Assembly: GCF_003122325.1 (NCBI RefSeq)
Contig: NZ_QFBC01000002.1
Coordinates: 744,001 to 808,000, forward strand
Direction: 5' to 3'
Length of the DNA stretch: 64,000 nucleotides
From: Rhizobium album
GTDB lineage: Bacteria > Pseudomonadota > Alphaproteobacteria > Rhizobiales > Rhizobiaceae
Both the position numbers and the translations under genes were made by a program. Below, piece after piece: positions 18,636-27,014 of the stretch. Within the stretch, counting starts at the first letter, position 1. Each line of letters begins with the position of its first letter. The notes under the pieces were generated by a model. That model saw only the letters and a program-made list of their open reading frames with translations. It was not told the origin of the DNA and ran no database searches.

Positions 18636-19616
18636 TTAGAATACGGCGTCAGCCTTGTAGTAGGTGTCGACATTGTCCTTGGTGATCGCCGTCGGCGTCG
18701 TGTAGGTGATCTTGGAGATGTCGGCCGGCAGCGAACCGTCGATCGCCTTCTTGGCGAGGTCGACGGCGGTCGCGGCAACCAGCGCCGGATCGTTCAGGCC
18801 GGTCGCGGCGTAGGAGCCTTCCTTGATCATCGCCAGCGCTTCCTTCTGGCCGTCGGCGGCAGCGATCAGCGTGACGCCTTCGAGGCGGCCGGCCTGTTCG
18901 AGCGCCATCTTGGCGCCGAGAACCATCGAGTCGTTTTCGCCGAGCACGACGTTGATATCCGGATTGGCGACCAGCAGGTCTTCCATGGCCTTCAGGCCGC
19001 CTTCATGGCCCCAGAGGCCCCAGCCCTGGCCGACGACTTCGAAACGGGCGCGGCCTTCGTTGCGCAGCTGGCCTTCGAGCAGGCCGGCGAGCACGCCGAG
19101 GCGGCGCTCCTGGCCGACTTCATTGCCCTTGTCGCCGGACAGCAGGGCGATCTTCAGATCCTTGCCCTTGGTGATGTCGGCAAGATACTGGCCGACGAGC
19201 AGGCCGTTCTGGCTGTTGGAGGACTGCACGAGCGTGACGAAGTTCGCCTGCGGGTCGATGGTCGAGTCGATCACGAACACCTTGACGCCGGCGGCGGTCG
19301 CGGCGTTGACGGCACCGACCAGGCCCTTGCTGTCGCGCGGGTTGATGATCAGGGCGCCGATGCCCTGGGCGACCATGTCTTCGACGTCGGCGATCTGCTT
19401 GTTCAGGTCGTTCTGCGCGTCCGAAGACAGAACTTCGCAACCGAGCGATTCAGCCTGCTTCTTGGCGGAAACTTCCTGCGCGGCGAAATAGGGCGCATCG
19501 AGCGTCTTCATGGAGATGCCGATCTTGCAATCGGCAGCCTGGGCAGCCGAAAGGGCTGCGAGCGAAACGGCGGCGGCGAGGCCAAGCTTGAGGGCAGTGC
19601 GCTTTACGAAAGTCAT
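18636..19616 (-). CDS. Ribose-type sugar ABC transporter substrate-binding protein
   Basis: A 326-residue periplasmic protein. The ATG at 19616 has GGAGGAGAAAATC before it and yields a clean signal peptide ending SAAQA-ADCKIG; an in-frame ATG ten codons upstream lacks this. The mature part follows the Peripla_BP_4 pattern with KKQAESLGCEV and GIGALIINPRDSKGL. It is the first gene of the leftward polyol operon, reading from a promoter in the divergent spacer. Confidence 0.92.
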   Translation of the reverse strand: MTFVKRTALKLGLAAAVSLAALSAAQAADCKIGISMKTLDAPYFAAQEVSAKKQAESLGCEVLSSDAQNDLNKQIADVEDMVAQGIGALIINPRDSKGLVGAVNAATAAGVKVFVIDSTIDPQANFVTLVQSSNSQNGLLVGQYLADITKGKDLKIALLSGDKGNEVGQERRLGVLAGLLEGQLRNEGRARFEVVGQGWGLWGHEGGLKAMEDLLVANPDINVVLGENDSMVLGAKMALEQAGRLEGVTLIAAADGQKEALAMIKEGSYAATGLNDPALVAATAVDLAKKAIDGSLPADISKITYTTPTAITKDNVDTYYKADAVF

Positions 19617-19672
19617 GATTTTCTCCTCCACAGGGGAATGCGTCATTCGAGCCAGCTTCTGTATGGCTGATA

Positions 19673-19687
19673 TGTAGCGTAATTACC
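19673..19687. promoter_or_regulatory. Predicted RpiR operator over the leftward promoter
   Basis: TGTAGCGTAATTACC overlaps the -10 box of the leftward operon. It matches, at 12 of 15 positions, the reverse complement of the second site (TGTAGTGAAATTACA). Both resemble the TGTAAT-ATTACA palindrome known for RpiR-family HexR. The RpiR gene at the end of the rightward operon is the natural candidate to bind here. Confidence 0.55.
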
Positions 19688-19704
19688 GTATTTTTCCGCG
19701 TCAA
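19676..19704 (-). promoter_or_regulatory. Promoter of the leftward polyol operon
   Basis: On the minus strand TTGACG (19699-19704) and TACGCT (19676-19681) are 17 nt apart, about 60 nt before the binding-protein start. Confidence 0.5.
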
Positions 19705-19761
19705 CATATTTTTTCATCAAAACCCTGCTCGTTTTCGTAATTTTACGCCTAAATTTTCCGC

Positions 19762-19790
19762 TTGATTGTATTTGGACGATTATTTATGTA
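19762..19790 (+). promoter_or_regulatory. Promoter of the rightward cupin/aldolase operon
   Basis: TTGATT (19762-19767) and TATGTA (19785-19790) with a 17-nt spacer lie 27 nt before the cupin start codon; both boxes are close to the sigma70 consensus. Confidence 0.55.
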
Positions 19791-19801
19791 ATTTCACTAC
19801 A
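19787..19801. promoter_or_regulatory. Predicted RpiR operator over the rightward promoter
   Basis: TGTAATTTCACTACA, a near-palindrome that overlaps the end of the -10 box, so binding would repress. It pairs with the related site at the leftward promoter about 114 nt away. Confidence 0.55.
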
Positions 19802-19816
19802 AACATGGAGGATCCA

Positions 19817-20440
19817 ATGTTGCGAGAACCCGTCACCAGCGTCGTCAGCCCTGAGACCGGCGGCATGAGCGGAAACACCGGACGCTACGAGAAGCGCTTG
19901 AGCGATCTCGCCGGCCTCTATGAAGACGCCGCCGCCCACCAGGCCCTCGTGGAGAAACTGGCCGACCCGGTCGTCTACGACGTCGAGGATTTTCGCCCGG
20001 GCAATCACAGCGGCGACCTTATCTACGGTGTCACCCGCATGAATCCCGGCCGCGTCGGCCGTGAATTTTTCCTGACCCGCGGCCATATCCATGCCAAGGC
20101 CGACCGTCCCGAGATCTATTACGGCCAGAAGGGCCATGGCCTGATGCAACTGGAATCGCCTGATGGCGAAACGCGCATCGTCGAGATCGGCCCGCAGACC
20201 ATATGTTACGTGCCGCCCTTCTGGATCCACCGCTCGATCAATGTCGGCGACGAGGACCTTGTCATGGTCTTCGCCTACCCCTCCGACAGCGGCCAGGATT
20301 ATGGCATCATCGAAGCGTCCAACGGCATGCGCCACCGCGTGGTCGCCAAGGACGGCGGCGGCTGGGCGCTGATCGACAACCCCGCCTACAAGCCGCGCCG
20401 GCCGGAAACGGTCGTGGCCCTGATGAAACAATACGCCTGA
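19817..20440 (+). CDS. Cupin-type glucose-6-phosphate isomerase family protein
   Basis: A 207-residue cupin of the archaeal-type phosphoglucose isomerase family. The metal site is complete: GHIHAKADRPEIY gives His, His and Glu, and PPFWIHRSIN gives the last His. The start at 19817 has GGAGG at good distance; an alternative ATG 12 nt upstream lies within that ribosome-binding site. It should interconvert an aldose- and a ketose-phosphate. In bacteria with a normal Pgi a second, cupin isomerase in a catabolic operon suggests a non-glucose substrate. Confidence 0.88.
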   Translation: MLREPVTSVVSPETGGMSGNTGRYEKRLSDLAGLYEDAAAHQALVEKLADPVVYDVEDFRPGNHSGDLIYGVTRMNPGRVGREFFLTRGHIHAKADRPEIYYGQKGHGLMQLESPDGETRIVEIGPQTICYVPPFWIHRSINVGDEDLVMVFAYPSDSGQDYGIIEASNGMRHRVVAKDGGGWALIDNPAYKPRRPETVVALMKQYA

Positions 20441-20475
20441 TCGAAGCACCGCTCCAAATCGAAGGACAAGGGATC

Positions 20476-21129
20476 ATGGACAATCCGATCGACCTTATCG
20501 CCAGCCTGGGCGTCGTGCCCGTCATCGCCATCGAAAAAGCCTCCGACGCCGTGCCGCTGGCCGACGCACTGCTGGAAGGCGGCCTGCCGGTCGCCGAAAT
20601 CACGTTTCGCACGGCCGCCGCAGCCGACGTGCTGGCCGCCATCCGCGATGCCCGGCCGGAACTGTGCATCGGCGCCGGCACCATCCTCGACAAGGACAAC
20701 CTGAAGCGCGCCGTCGATTCCGGCGCCCGCTTCGGCCTGGCGCCGGGTTACGATCCTGAAATCGTCGATGCCGCCAAGGCCGCCGGCCTGCCCTTCTGCC
20801 CGGGCATCATGACGCCGACCGACCTGACGCAGGCGACGGCGCGCGGCGTGCGGCTGGCGAAGTTCTTCCCCGCCGGCGTCGCCGGAGGCCCAAAGGCGCT
20901 TGCCGGCATTGCCGCTCCCTTCGCCCATCTCGGCGTGCGTTTCATCCCCACCGGCGGCGTCACCGAAGGCACGATCGGCGAATGGCTGGCGATCAAGCAG
21001 GTGGTTGCCGTCGGCGGCACCTGGATCGCTAAGACCGAAGACATTCGCGAAGGCCGCTTCGCCGAGATCGCCAAAAATGCCGCGGGCGCCGTCAAGGCCG
21101 CCAGGGAAGCGCTGGAGAAACGCGCGTGA
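20476..21129 (+). CDS. eda: KDPG-type aldolase (2-keto-3-deoxy-phosphogluconate aldolase family)
   Basis: A 217-residue class I aldolase. The Schiff-base lysine is in RLAKFFPAG, the catalytic Glu is in AEITFRT, and GAGTILD and FIPTGGV segments form the phosphate-binding barrel. It splits a 2-keto-3-deoxy acid (usually the 6-phosphate) to pyruvate and an aldehyde. No dehydratase making such a keto-acid lies in this operon, so the source of the substrate is an open question. The stop overlaps the GTG of the next gene. Confidence 0.9.
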   Translation: MDNPIDLIASLGVVPVIAIEKASDAVPLADALLEGGLPVAEITFRTAAAADVLAAIRDARPELCIGAGTILDKDNLKRAVDSGARFGLAPGYDPEIVDAAKAAGLPFCPGIMTPTDLTQATARGVRLAKFFPAGVAGGPKALAGIAAPFAHLGVRFIPTGGVTEGTIGEWLAIKQVVAVGGTWIAKTEDIREGRFAEIAKNAAGAVKAAREALEKRA

Positions 21130-22079
21130 GCAAGTACGAACCGGCAACGAAGCCGACCCTCTATTTCATCGGCGTCACCACGGGCAAAAGCTCGATCATG
21201 AAGGTGTTTCCGGCCTGGGCCGAGTATCTCGGCCTCAAGGACGCGGTCATCAAGGGCATGGACTTCAAGCTCCATGACGACCCGGCCGCCTATCGCGAGG
21301 CCGTCGCCTTCATCCGCGACGATCCGATGTCGATGGGCGCGCTGGTGACGACGCACAAGATCGACCTCTTCGCCGCCTGCAAGGACATGTTCGACGTCAT
21401 CGACCCGCATGCGCGGCTGATGGACGAGACGAGCTGCATCTCGAAGATCGACGGCAAGCTCATCTGCCATGCCAAGGACCCGATTTCGTCCGGCCTCTCC
21501 ATCGACGGTTTCCTCGGCGAAAACTATTTCGCCGAAACCGGCGCCGACCTGTTCTCCATGGGCGCCGGCGGCTCGACCATCGCGCTTACATGGCACCTGA
21601 TGCGCCGCTCGCGCGGCGACAACGTGCCGGGCCGCATCGTCGTCTCCAACCGCAGCCAGCATCGCCTCGACGAGATCCGCCGCATCCATGCCGAAGTGGC
21701 GACCGACGTGCCGATCGAATACGTGCTGGCGCCGAAGCCGGAAGACAACGACGCCGTGCTGCCGACGCTGAAGCCCGGCTCGCTGGTCATCAACGCCACC
21801 GGGCTCGGCAAGGATGCGCCGGGTTCGCCGCTCTCCAACGCCTGCGTCTTCCCGAAAAAGGCGGTCGTCTGGGACCTCAATTATCGCGGCGACCTGATCT
21901 TCCTCGACCAGGCACGCGACCAGCAGGTCGAACGCGACCTGCAGATCGTCGACGGCTGGACCTATTTCCTGCACGGCTGGACGCAGGTGATCGCCGAAGT
22001 CTTCCACATCGACATCCCGACCTCCGGCCCATCCTTCGACAAGATTTCCGAAATCGCCCTGAAGGCAGCCGGGAGATAA
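21126..22079 (+). CDS. Divergent shikimate dehydrogenase-like (AroE fold) oxidoreductase
   Basis: A 317-residue protein that follows the AroE two-domain layout. The substrate-domain catalytic Lys is in LVTTHKIDLF, a probable catalytic Asp is in AKDPISSGLSIDGF, and the nucleotide-binding loop is SMGAGGSTIAL. The canonical shikimate-binding serines and the NTD-GF segment are replaced (GVTTGKSSIMKVFP and DPISSGLSIDGF), and it is about 40 residues longer than AroE. It is therefore probably not the biosynthetic enzyme and may oxidise a sugar- or cyclitol-like substrate. It starts at a GTGA overlap with the aldolase. Confidence 0.75.
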   Translation: MSKYEPATKPTLYFIGVTTGKSSIMKVFPAWAEYLGLKDAVIKGMDFKLHDDPAAYREAVAFIRDDPMSMGALVTTHKIDLFAACKDMFDVIDPHARLMDETSCISKIDGKLICHAKDPISSGLSIDGFLGENYFAETGADLFSMGAGGSTIALTWHLMRRSRGDNVPGRIVVSNRSQHRLDEIRRIHAEVATDVPIEYVLAPKPEDNDAVLPTLKPGSLVINATGLGKDAPGSPLSNACVFPKKAVVWDLNYRGDLIFLDQARDQQVERDLQIVDGWTYFLHGWTQVIAEVFHIDIPTSGPSFDKISEIALKAAGR

Positions 22080-22084
22080 GCCAG

Positions 22085-23014
22085 ATGAACCAGCGCATCC
22101 TCGTCACCCCCCGCTCGCTGACCGCCGAACCGCATCCGGATGTCGAGCGCCTGAAGGACAGCGGCTACGAAATCGTCTATTCGACGCCCGGCGCCATGCC
22201 GACGGAAGACGAGCTTCTGTCGCTCGTGCCCGGCTGCGTCGGCTGGCTTGCCGGCGTCGAGCCGGTGACGCCGAAGATCGTCGAGGCGGCCAGCAACCTC
22301 AAGGTCATCAGCCGCAACGGCGTCGGCGTCGATAACCTGCCGGTCGAGATCCTGCAGCAACGCGGCGTCAAGATCATGATCGCCGAAGGCGCCAATTCCA
22401 TGGGTGTCGCGGAGCTGACGATCGGCCTGCTGTTCAGCGCCATGCGCGCCATCCCGGCTGCCGATGCCGGCATCAAGGCCGGCGGCTGGCCGCGCACCCG
22501 CGGCCTGGAAATTCACGGCCGCACCGTCGGCATCATCGGCTGCGGCGCCATCGGCCGCGAAGTCGCCCGCATGGTCGTCGCGCTGGGTGCGAAAGTCATC
22601 GCTTACGATCCGATGCGCCCCAACCTCGACCTGCCCGGCGCCTCCTTCTCTTATGCCGAGATCGACGAGATCGTCGCCGAGGCGGAGGTGATCTCGCTGC
22701 ATTGCCCGATGCCGCGCGACGGTTCGGCGCTGTTCACCCGCGAGCGGCTGTTTGCCGCAAAGCCAGGCCTGGTGCTGATCAATACCGCCCGCGCCCGGCT
22801 CATCGACGAGGAAGCGCTGCTTGAAGCGCTCGATGCCGGCCAGATCGCCTGCTACGCCACCGATGTCTTCGAGCCGGAACCGCCGGTCGACCTGAGGCTT
22901 GCGACCAACCGCCGGGTGATCGCCACCAGCCATATCGGCGGCTTCACCGCCGAAAGCGTCGATCGCGCCACAAAGATCGCCGCCAACAACCTGCTTGCCG
23001 CCCTGCAGGCGTGA
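22085..23014 (+). CDS. D-2-hydroxyacid dehydrogenase (phosphoglycerate dehydrogenase-like)
   Basis: A 309-residue NAD-dependent enzyme. The Rossmann motif is GIIGCGAIGREVARM (about residues 147-161), and the catalytic triad residues Arg (INTARARLID), Glu (VFEPEPP) and His (TSHIGGFT) are in order. There is no C-terminal ACT domain, so it is not classical SerA. It should interconvert a 2-hydroxy and a 2-keto acid in the pathway. The ATG lies 5 nt after the preceding stop. Confidence 0.9.
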   Translation: MNQRILVTPRSLTAEPHPDVERLKDSGYEIVYSTPGAMPTEDELLSLVPGCVGWLAGVEPVTPKIVEAASNLKVISRNGVGVDNLPVEILQQRGVKIMIAEGANSMGVAELTIGLLFSAMRAIPAADAGIKAGGWPRTRGLEIHGRTVGIIGCGAIGREVARMVVALGAKVIAYDPMRPNLDLPGASFSYAEIDEIVAEAEVISLHCPMPRDGSALFTRERLFAAKPGLVLINTARARLIDEEALLEALDAGQIACYATDVFEPEPPVDLRLATNRRVIATSHIGGFTAESVDRATKIAANNLLAALQA

Positions 23015-23883
23015 GCGTGGCCATGCGCGGCCTGATCGAAACGCCCTTCGAGGGCCCCCTTGCCCGCCGGCTTCAGGCGGGCATCGCCGAACGGCCGACG
23101 CTCTACTGGCTCGGCCAGGCCGGCTTCGTCATCGACATCGCCGGGAAGCGGCTGGTGATCGACCCTTACCTTTCCGATAGCCTGGCCGAAAAATACAAGG
23201 GCACGGCACGGCCGCATGTGCGCATGATGCCGCCGCCGGTCAGCGTCGCGGAAATCGGGGCCGTCGACGGGGTGCTCTGCACCCACGCCCACACCGACCA
23301 TATGGATCCGGGGACGCTGAAACCGCTGCTGGCCGCCAATCCGCAAGCGCGCCTGGTCGCCCCACGGGCAATGCGGACCCAGGCGCTGGAACGCAGCGGC
23401 ATCGCGGCGGACCGGCTCGACCTGCTCGGTGCCGGCGAGGTGCTGGAGGTCGACCCCGGCCTCGCCGTTACCGCCACCCGCGCGGCGCACGAAACGCTGG
23501 AGACGGACGAACACGGCGACCACCGCTTCCTCGGTTATCTCATCGCCGCCGATGGCTGCCGGATCTGGCATTCCGGCGACTGCATTCCTTTCGATGACCT
23601 CGAACAGGAAGTCGCCGCGCTGGAACCGGATATCGCCCTGCTGCCGGTCAACGGCCGCCGGCCGGAGCTTTCGCAAAACGGCGTACCCGGCAATTTTGAT
23701 CTCGACGAGGCGATAACGCTCGCCGGCGCTGTTGGCGCCTCGGCGATGATCGCCCATCACTACGGGCTCTTCGACTTCAACACCGCCGCACCGGAAGAGA
23801 TCGACGCGGCTGCCCGCTCAAGCCTCTCTCCGGTTGTGCACCGCGCCCGCGAAGCGATTGCTTTCGAATGGGCCGGCCTCTAG
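23011..23883 (+). CDS. Metallo-beta-lactamase fold hydrolase, UlaG-like
   Basis: A 290-residue cytoplasmic MBL-fold protein. The motif THAHTDHMD gives the HxHxDH metal site and WHSGDC supplies the later metal Asp. This is the arrangement of UlaG-type sugar-phosphate lactonases. A lactonase in a pathway with dehydrogenases and a keto-deoxy aldolase fits opening of a sugar lactone. The GTG start overlaps the preceding stop. Confidence 0.85.
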   Translation: MSVAMRGLIETPFEGPLARRLQAGIAERPTLYWLGQAGFVIDIAGKRLVIDPYLSDSLAEKYKGTARPHVRMMPPPVSVAEIGAVDGVLCTHAHTDHMDPGTLKPLLAANPQARLVAPRAMRTQALERSGIAADRLDLLGAGEVLEVDPGLAVTATRAAHETLETDEHGDHRFLGYLIAADGCRIWHSGDCIPFDDLEQEVAALEPDIALLPVNGRRPELSQNGVPGNFDLDEAITLAGAVGASAMIAHHYGLFDFNTAAPEEIDAAARSSLSPVVHRAREAIAFEWAGL

Positions 23884-23924
23884 GTTGAGCGCAAAAGCGT
23901 CGGCGCGACGGGGAACAGCAAGGC

Positions 23925-24818
23925 ATGAGCATGGACACGGATACGCGAGCGGATATCCGAAATCCCAACCGCAACATCATCGAGGTCATCCGGACGCTGC
24001 GGCCCGAGCTGCGCAAGTCGGACCGCAAGGTCGCCGACGTCGTCTTGGAAGACCCGCGCCGCATCCTCAACGCCACCGTCGGCGAAACTGCGGCGCTCGC
24101 CGAGGTCAGCCAGCCGACCGTGCTGCGGTTTTCGACCGCCATCGGCTGCAACGGTTTCCAGGATTTCAAGATCCGGCTGGCCCAGAGCCTGGCGCTCGGC
24201 ACGCCGGCGACCCATTCCGTGCTGCTCGACACCGACGAGCCGGAAGTCGTGGCGGAAAAGATCTTCGACTATACGATGACCAGCCTCGACTGGGCGCGCT
24301 CCCGCCTCGACAAGGCGGCGCTGCACAAGGCGATCGACATCCTGGCCGCCGCCCGTTCGATCGAATTCTTCGGGTTCGGCGCCTCCGGCATCGTCGCCCG
24401 CGACGCACAGCAGAAATTCCCGCTGTTCGGCGTGCCCTGTGGCGCGCAGCTCGATTCGCACCAGCAGGTGATGGTGGCGACGATGATGAACCCCGGCGAC
24501 GTCGCCTTCATGATTTCCAATACCGGCACGACGCGCTCGATCATCGAGATCGCCCGCATCGCCCGTGAAAACGGTGCCTCGGTGATCGGGCTGACCGGCT
24601 CGGATTCGCCGCTCGCCTCCTATTGCGACGTGCCGCTGGTCGTCGAGACGCTGGAAAACACCAACATGTACACGCCGACGATCTCGCGCATCGCCGCCCT
24701 CGTCGTCATCGACATCCTCTCCACCAGCGTCGCCATGCGCCGGCCGGCGGAAGACCAGGCGCGCATCCACCGCATGAAGCGGCAGCTGAGCGACATGCGC
24801 AAGATGCAGCCTATCTGA
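23925..24818 (+). CDS. RpiR-family transcriptional regulator
   Basis: A 297-residue regulator: N-terminal helix-turn-helix (about residues 15-90, with ETAALAEVSQPTVLRF) followed by a SIS sugar-phosphate-binding domain (FFGFGASGIVARDAQQKF, then MISNTGTTRS). Family members sense phosphosugars. It is the last gene of the rightward operon, 41 nt after the MBL gene, and most likely controls both divergent operons through the two related palindromes at 19.7-19.8 kb. Confidence 0.92.
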   Translation: MSMDTDTRADIRNPNRNIIEVIRTLRPELRKSDRKVADVVLEDPRRILNATVGETAALAEVSQPTVLRFSTAIGCNGFQDFKIRLAQSLALGTPATHSVLLDTDEPEVVAEKIFDYTMTSLDWARSRLDKAALHKAIDILAAARSIEFFGFGASGIVARDAQQKFPLFGVPCGAQLDSHQQVMVATMMNPGDVAFMISNTGTTRSIIEIARIARENGASVIGLTGSDSPLASYCDVPLVVETLENTNMYTPTISRIAALVVIDILSTSVAMRRPAEDQARIHRMKRQLSDMRKMQPI

Positions 24819-24850
24819 GGATTGGCAGCCGCGCCGAACTCCCGGAAAGC

Positions 24851-24886
24851 GAAAAGCCCGCCGCAAACAATGCGACGAGCCTTTTC
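24851..24886. terminator. Bidirectional terminator-like hairpin
   Basis: GAAAAGCCCGCCGC pairs with GCGACGAGCCTTTTC across a 7-nt loop with small mismatches, leaving A-tract and T-tract flanks. It sits between the convergent RpiR and fuconate dehydratase genes and can serve both. Confidence 0.6.
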
Positions 24887-24912
24887 ACTTGATCAGGGCG
24901 CAGGATGCAGCA

Positions 24913-26190
24913 TCACCCCTTGAAGGTGTAGTCCGCAATCGATTGCGGCTTCATCTCGATGGAAAAGCCCGGCAGCGACGGCGGCATGTAGGCCGCGTCC
25001 CGGATGACGCAGGGGTCGACGAAATGTTCGTGCAGATGGTCGACGAACTCGATGACCCTGCCCTCCTTGGTGCCGGACACGGCGATGTAATCGATCATCG
25101 ACAGGTGCTGCACATATTCGCAGAGGCCGACGCCGCCGGCATGCGGCCAGACCGGCAGGTTGTACTTCGCGGCGATCAGCAGCACCGCCAGCACCTCGTT
25201 CAGGCCACCCATGCGGCACGAATCGATCTGCACCACGTCGATGGCGCCTTCGGCGATGAACTGCTTGAACATGATGCGGTTCTGGCACATCTCGCCGGTC
25301 GCGACCTTCACCGGGCCGATCGCCTGGCGGATCTTGCGATGGCCGGCGACGTCGTCGGGGCTCGTCGGCTCCTCGATGAAGAACGGCTTGCAGAAGGAAA
25401 GCTTCTTCACCCAGTCGATCGCCTGGTCGACCTCCCAGACCTGGTTGGCATCGATCATCAGGTAACGATCCGGACCGATGACCTCGCGGGCGATGGTCAG
25501 GCGGCGGATATCGTCTTCCAGGTCGCGGCCGACCTTCATCTTGACGTGATTGAAGCCGGCGTCGATGGCTTCCTGGCACAGGCGGCGCAGCTTGTCGTCG
25601 TCGTAACCCAGCCAGCCGGCCGAGGTCGTGTAGCAGGCGTAGCCTTCCTTCTCCAGCGTGGCGATGCGCCCGGCCTTGCCGGCCTCGGCCTTCTTGAGGA
25701 TGGCAAGCGCGTCGTCACGGGTCAGCACGTCGGTGAGGTAGCGGTAATCGACGATATCGGCGATCTGCTCCGGGCTCATGTCGCCGATCAGGCGCCAGAC
25801 CGGCTTGCCGGCTTCCTTGGCGAGCAGGTCCCAGACGGCGTTGACGACAGCGCCGGTGGCCAGGTGCATGGCGCCCTTGTCCGGGCCGATCCAGCGCAAC
25901 TGGCTGTCGCCGGTGAGATGGCGCCAGTATTTGCCGGGATTCTCCAGCACCGTGGCAAGCTCGGTGCCGACGACCAGATGGCGCATCGCCTCGATCGCCA
26001 TGCAGCAGATGTCGTTGCCGCGGCCGATGGTGAAGGTCAGGCCGTGGCCGGTCAGGCCCGGCTTGTCGGTATCGAGGATGACATAGGCGGCCGAATAATC
26101 CGGATCCGGATTCATGGCATCCGAGCCGTCGAGGCTCTGGGATGTGGGGAAGCGCAGGTCGAAGACGCGAAGGTCGGTAATGCGGGTCAT
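24913..26190 (-). CDS. fucD: L-fuconate dehydratase-like enzyme (enolase superfamily)
   Basis: A 425-residue mandelate-racemase subgroup enzyme. Metal and catalytic residues are visible: VKMKVG (Lys base), LMIDANQVW (metal Asp), FIEEP (metal Glu), ATGEMC (metal Glu) and WPHAGG (His base). The TTSAGWLGY segment is typical of L-fuconate dehydratases, and length fits. It converts L-fuconate to 2-keto-3-deoxy-L-fuconate. The neighbouring DHRS6-like SDR, mutarotase and lactonase support an L-fucose route. Related sugar acids (L-galactonate, D-arabinonate) are alternatives. Confidence 0.87.
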   Translation of the reverse strand: MTRITDLRVFDLRFPTSQSLDGSDAMNPDPDYSAAYVILDTDKPGLTGHGLTFTIGRGNDICCMAIEAMRHLVVGTELATVLENPGKYWRHLTGDSQLRWIGPDKGAMHLATGAVVNAVWDLLAKEAGKPVWRLIGDMSPEQIADIVDYRYLTDVLTRDDALAILKKAEAGKAGRIATLEKEGYACYTTSAGWLGYDDDKLRRLCQEAIDAGFNHVKMKVGRDLEDDIRRLTIAREVIGPDRYLMIDANQVWEVDQAIDWVKKLSFCKPFFIEEPTSPDDVAGHRKIRQAIGPVKVATGEMCQNRIMFKQFIAEGAIDVVQIDSCRMGGLNEVLAVLLIAAKYNLPVWPHAGGVGLCEYVQHLSMIDYIAVSGTKEGRVIEFVDHLHEHFVDPCVIRDAAYMPPSLPGFSIEMKPQSIADYTFKG

Positions 26191-26271
26191 GGTAACCTCT
26201 AGAAATCGGAGGGACGGCGGCCTATCGCCGTCGCTCCCTGCAAACGGCCGCAGATGGGGTTATGGGCTTGC

Positions 26272-27003
26272 TCAGATGGTCCAGCCGCCGTCAATGGCGT
26301 AGGCTTGGCCGGTCGTATAGGTGGCGCCGGCAAGATAGACGGCGAGATCGGCGATTTCCTCCGGTGTCCCAATGCGGCCAATCGGCTGACGGGCGACGAA
26401 GGCGGCGCGGGTCGCTTCGTAGTCACCCTGCGCACGCAGTCGCTCCTGCAGCGACGGGCTTTCGACCGTGCCTGGGCAAATGGCGTTGCAACGGATGCCC
26501 TGCGCCACGTAGTCGGCGGCAATCGCTTTGGTGAGGCCGATGACGGCCGCCTTGGTGACGCCGTACGCGAAGCGGTTCGCCACGCCCTTCACGCTGGAGG
26601 CGACGGAAGCCATATTGACGATGGCACCGTCCTTGCGTTCCAGCATGCCCGGCAGCACGGCGCGGATCAGGCGGATCTGGGCCTTGACGTTGAGGTCGAA
26701 GGCGAATTCGAGATCCTTGTCCGGCATCTCCAGGATATTGCCGCCATGAACGACACCGGCGCAATTGAACAGCACATCGACGGCACCGATTTCGGCCACC
26801 AGCGCCTTGACGGCATCGTCGTCGAGCACGTTGAGTTTCTTGACGACGACGTTTTCGCTCGCCAGTTCATTAAGCAGGTCCATGTTGATGTCGGTCGCGA
26901 CGACCTTCGCGCCCGCCTTGGCAAAAGCCAGCGCCGAGGCGCGGCCGATGCCCTGTGCGGCCGCGGTGATCAGCACGGTCTTGCCTACCAGATAGTCCGT
27001 CAT
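26272..27003 (-). CDS. SDR, probable 2-keto-3-deoxy-L-fuconate dehydrogenase
   Basis: A 243-residue SDR. The cofactor motif ITAAAQGIG replaces the usual TGxxxGIG, as in the DHRS6 branch, and CPGTVESPSLQERL closely resembles that branch too. The catalytic YGVTK is present. The ATG at 27003 follows GAAGGATGAAACC; a GTG five codons upstream is less good. The likely reaction is oxidation of 2-keto-3-deoxy-L-fuconate to the 2,4-diketo acid after the dehydratase next door. Confidence 0.82.
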   Translation of the reverse strand: MTDYLVGKTVLITAAAQGIGRASALAFAKAGAKVVATDINMDLLNELASENVVVKKLNVLDDDAVKALVAEIGAVDVLFNCAGVVHGGNILEMPDKDLEFAFDLNVKAQIRLIRAVLPGMLERKDGAIVNMASVASSVKGVANRFAYGVTKAAVIGLTKAIAADYVAQGIRCNAICPGTVESPSLQERLRAQGDYEATRAAFVARQPIGRIGTPEEIADLAVYLAGATYTTGQAYAIDGGWTI

Positions 27004-27014
27004 GGTTTCATCCT

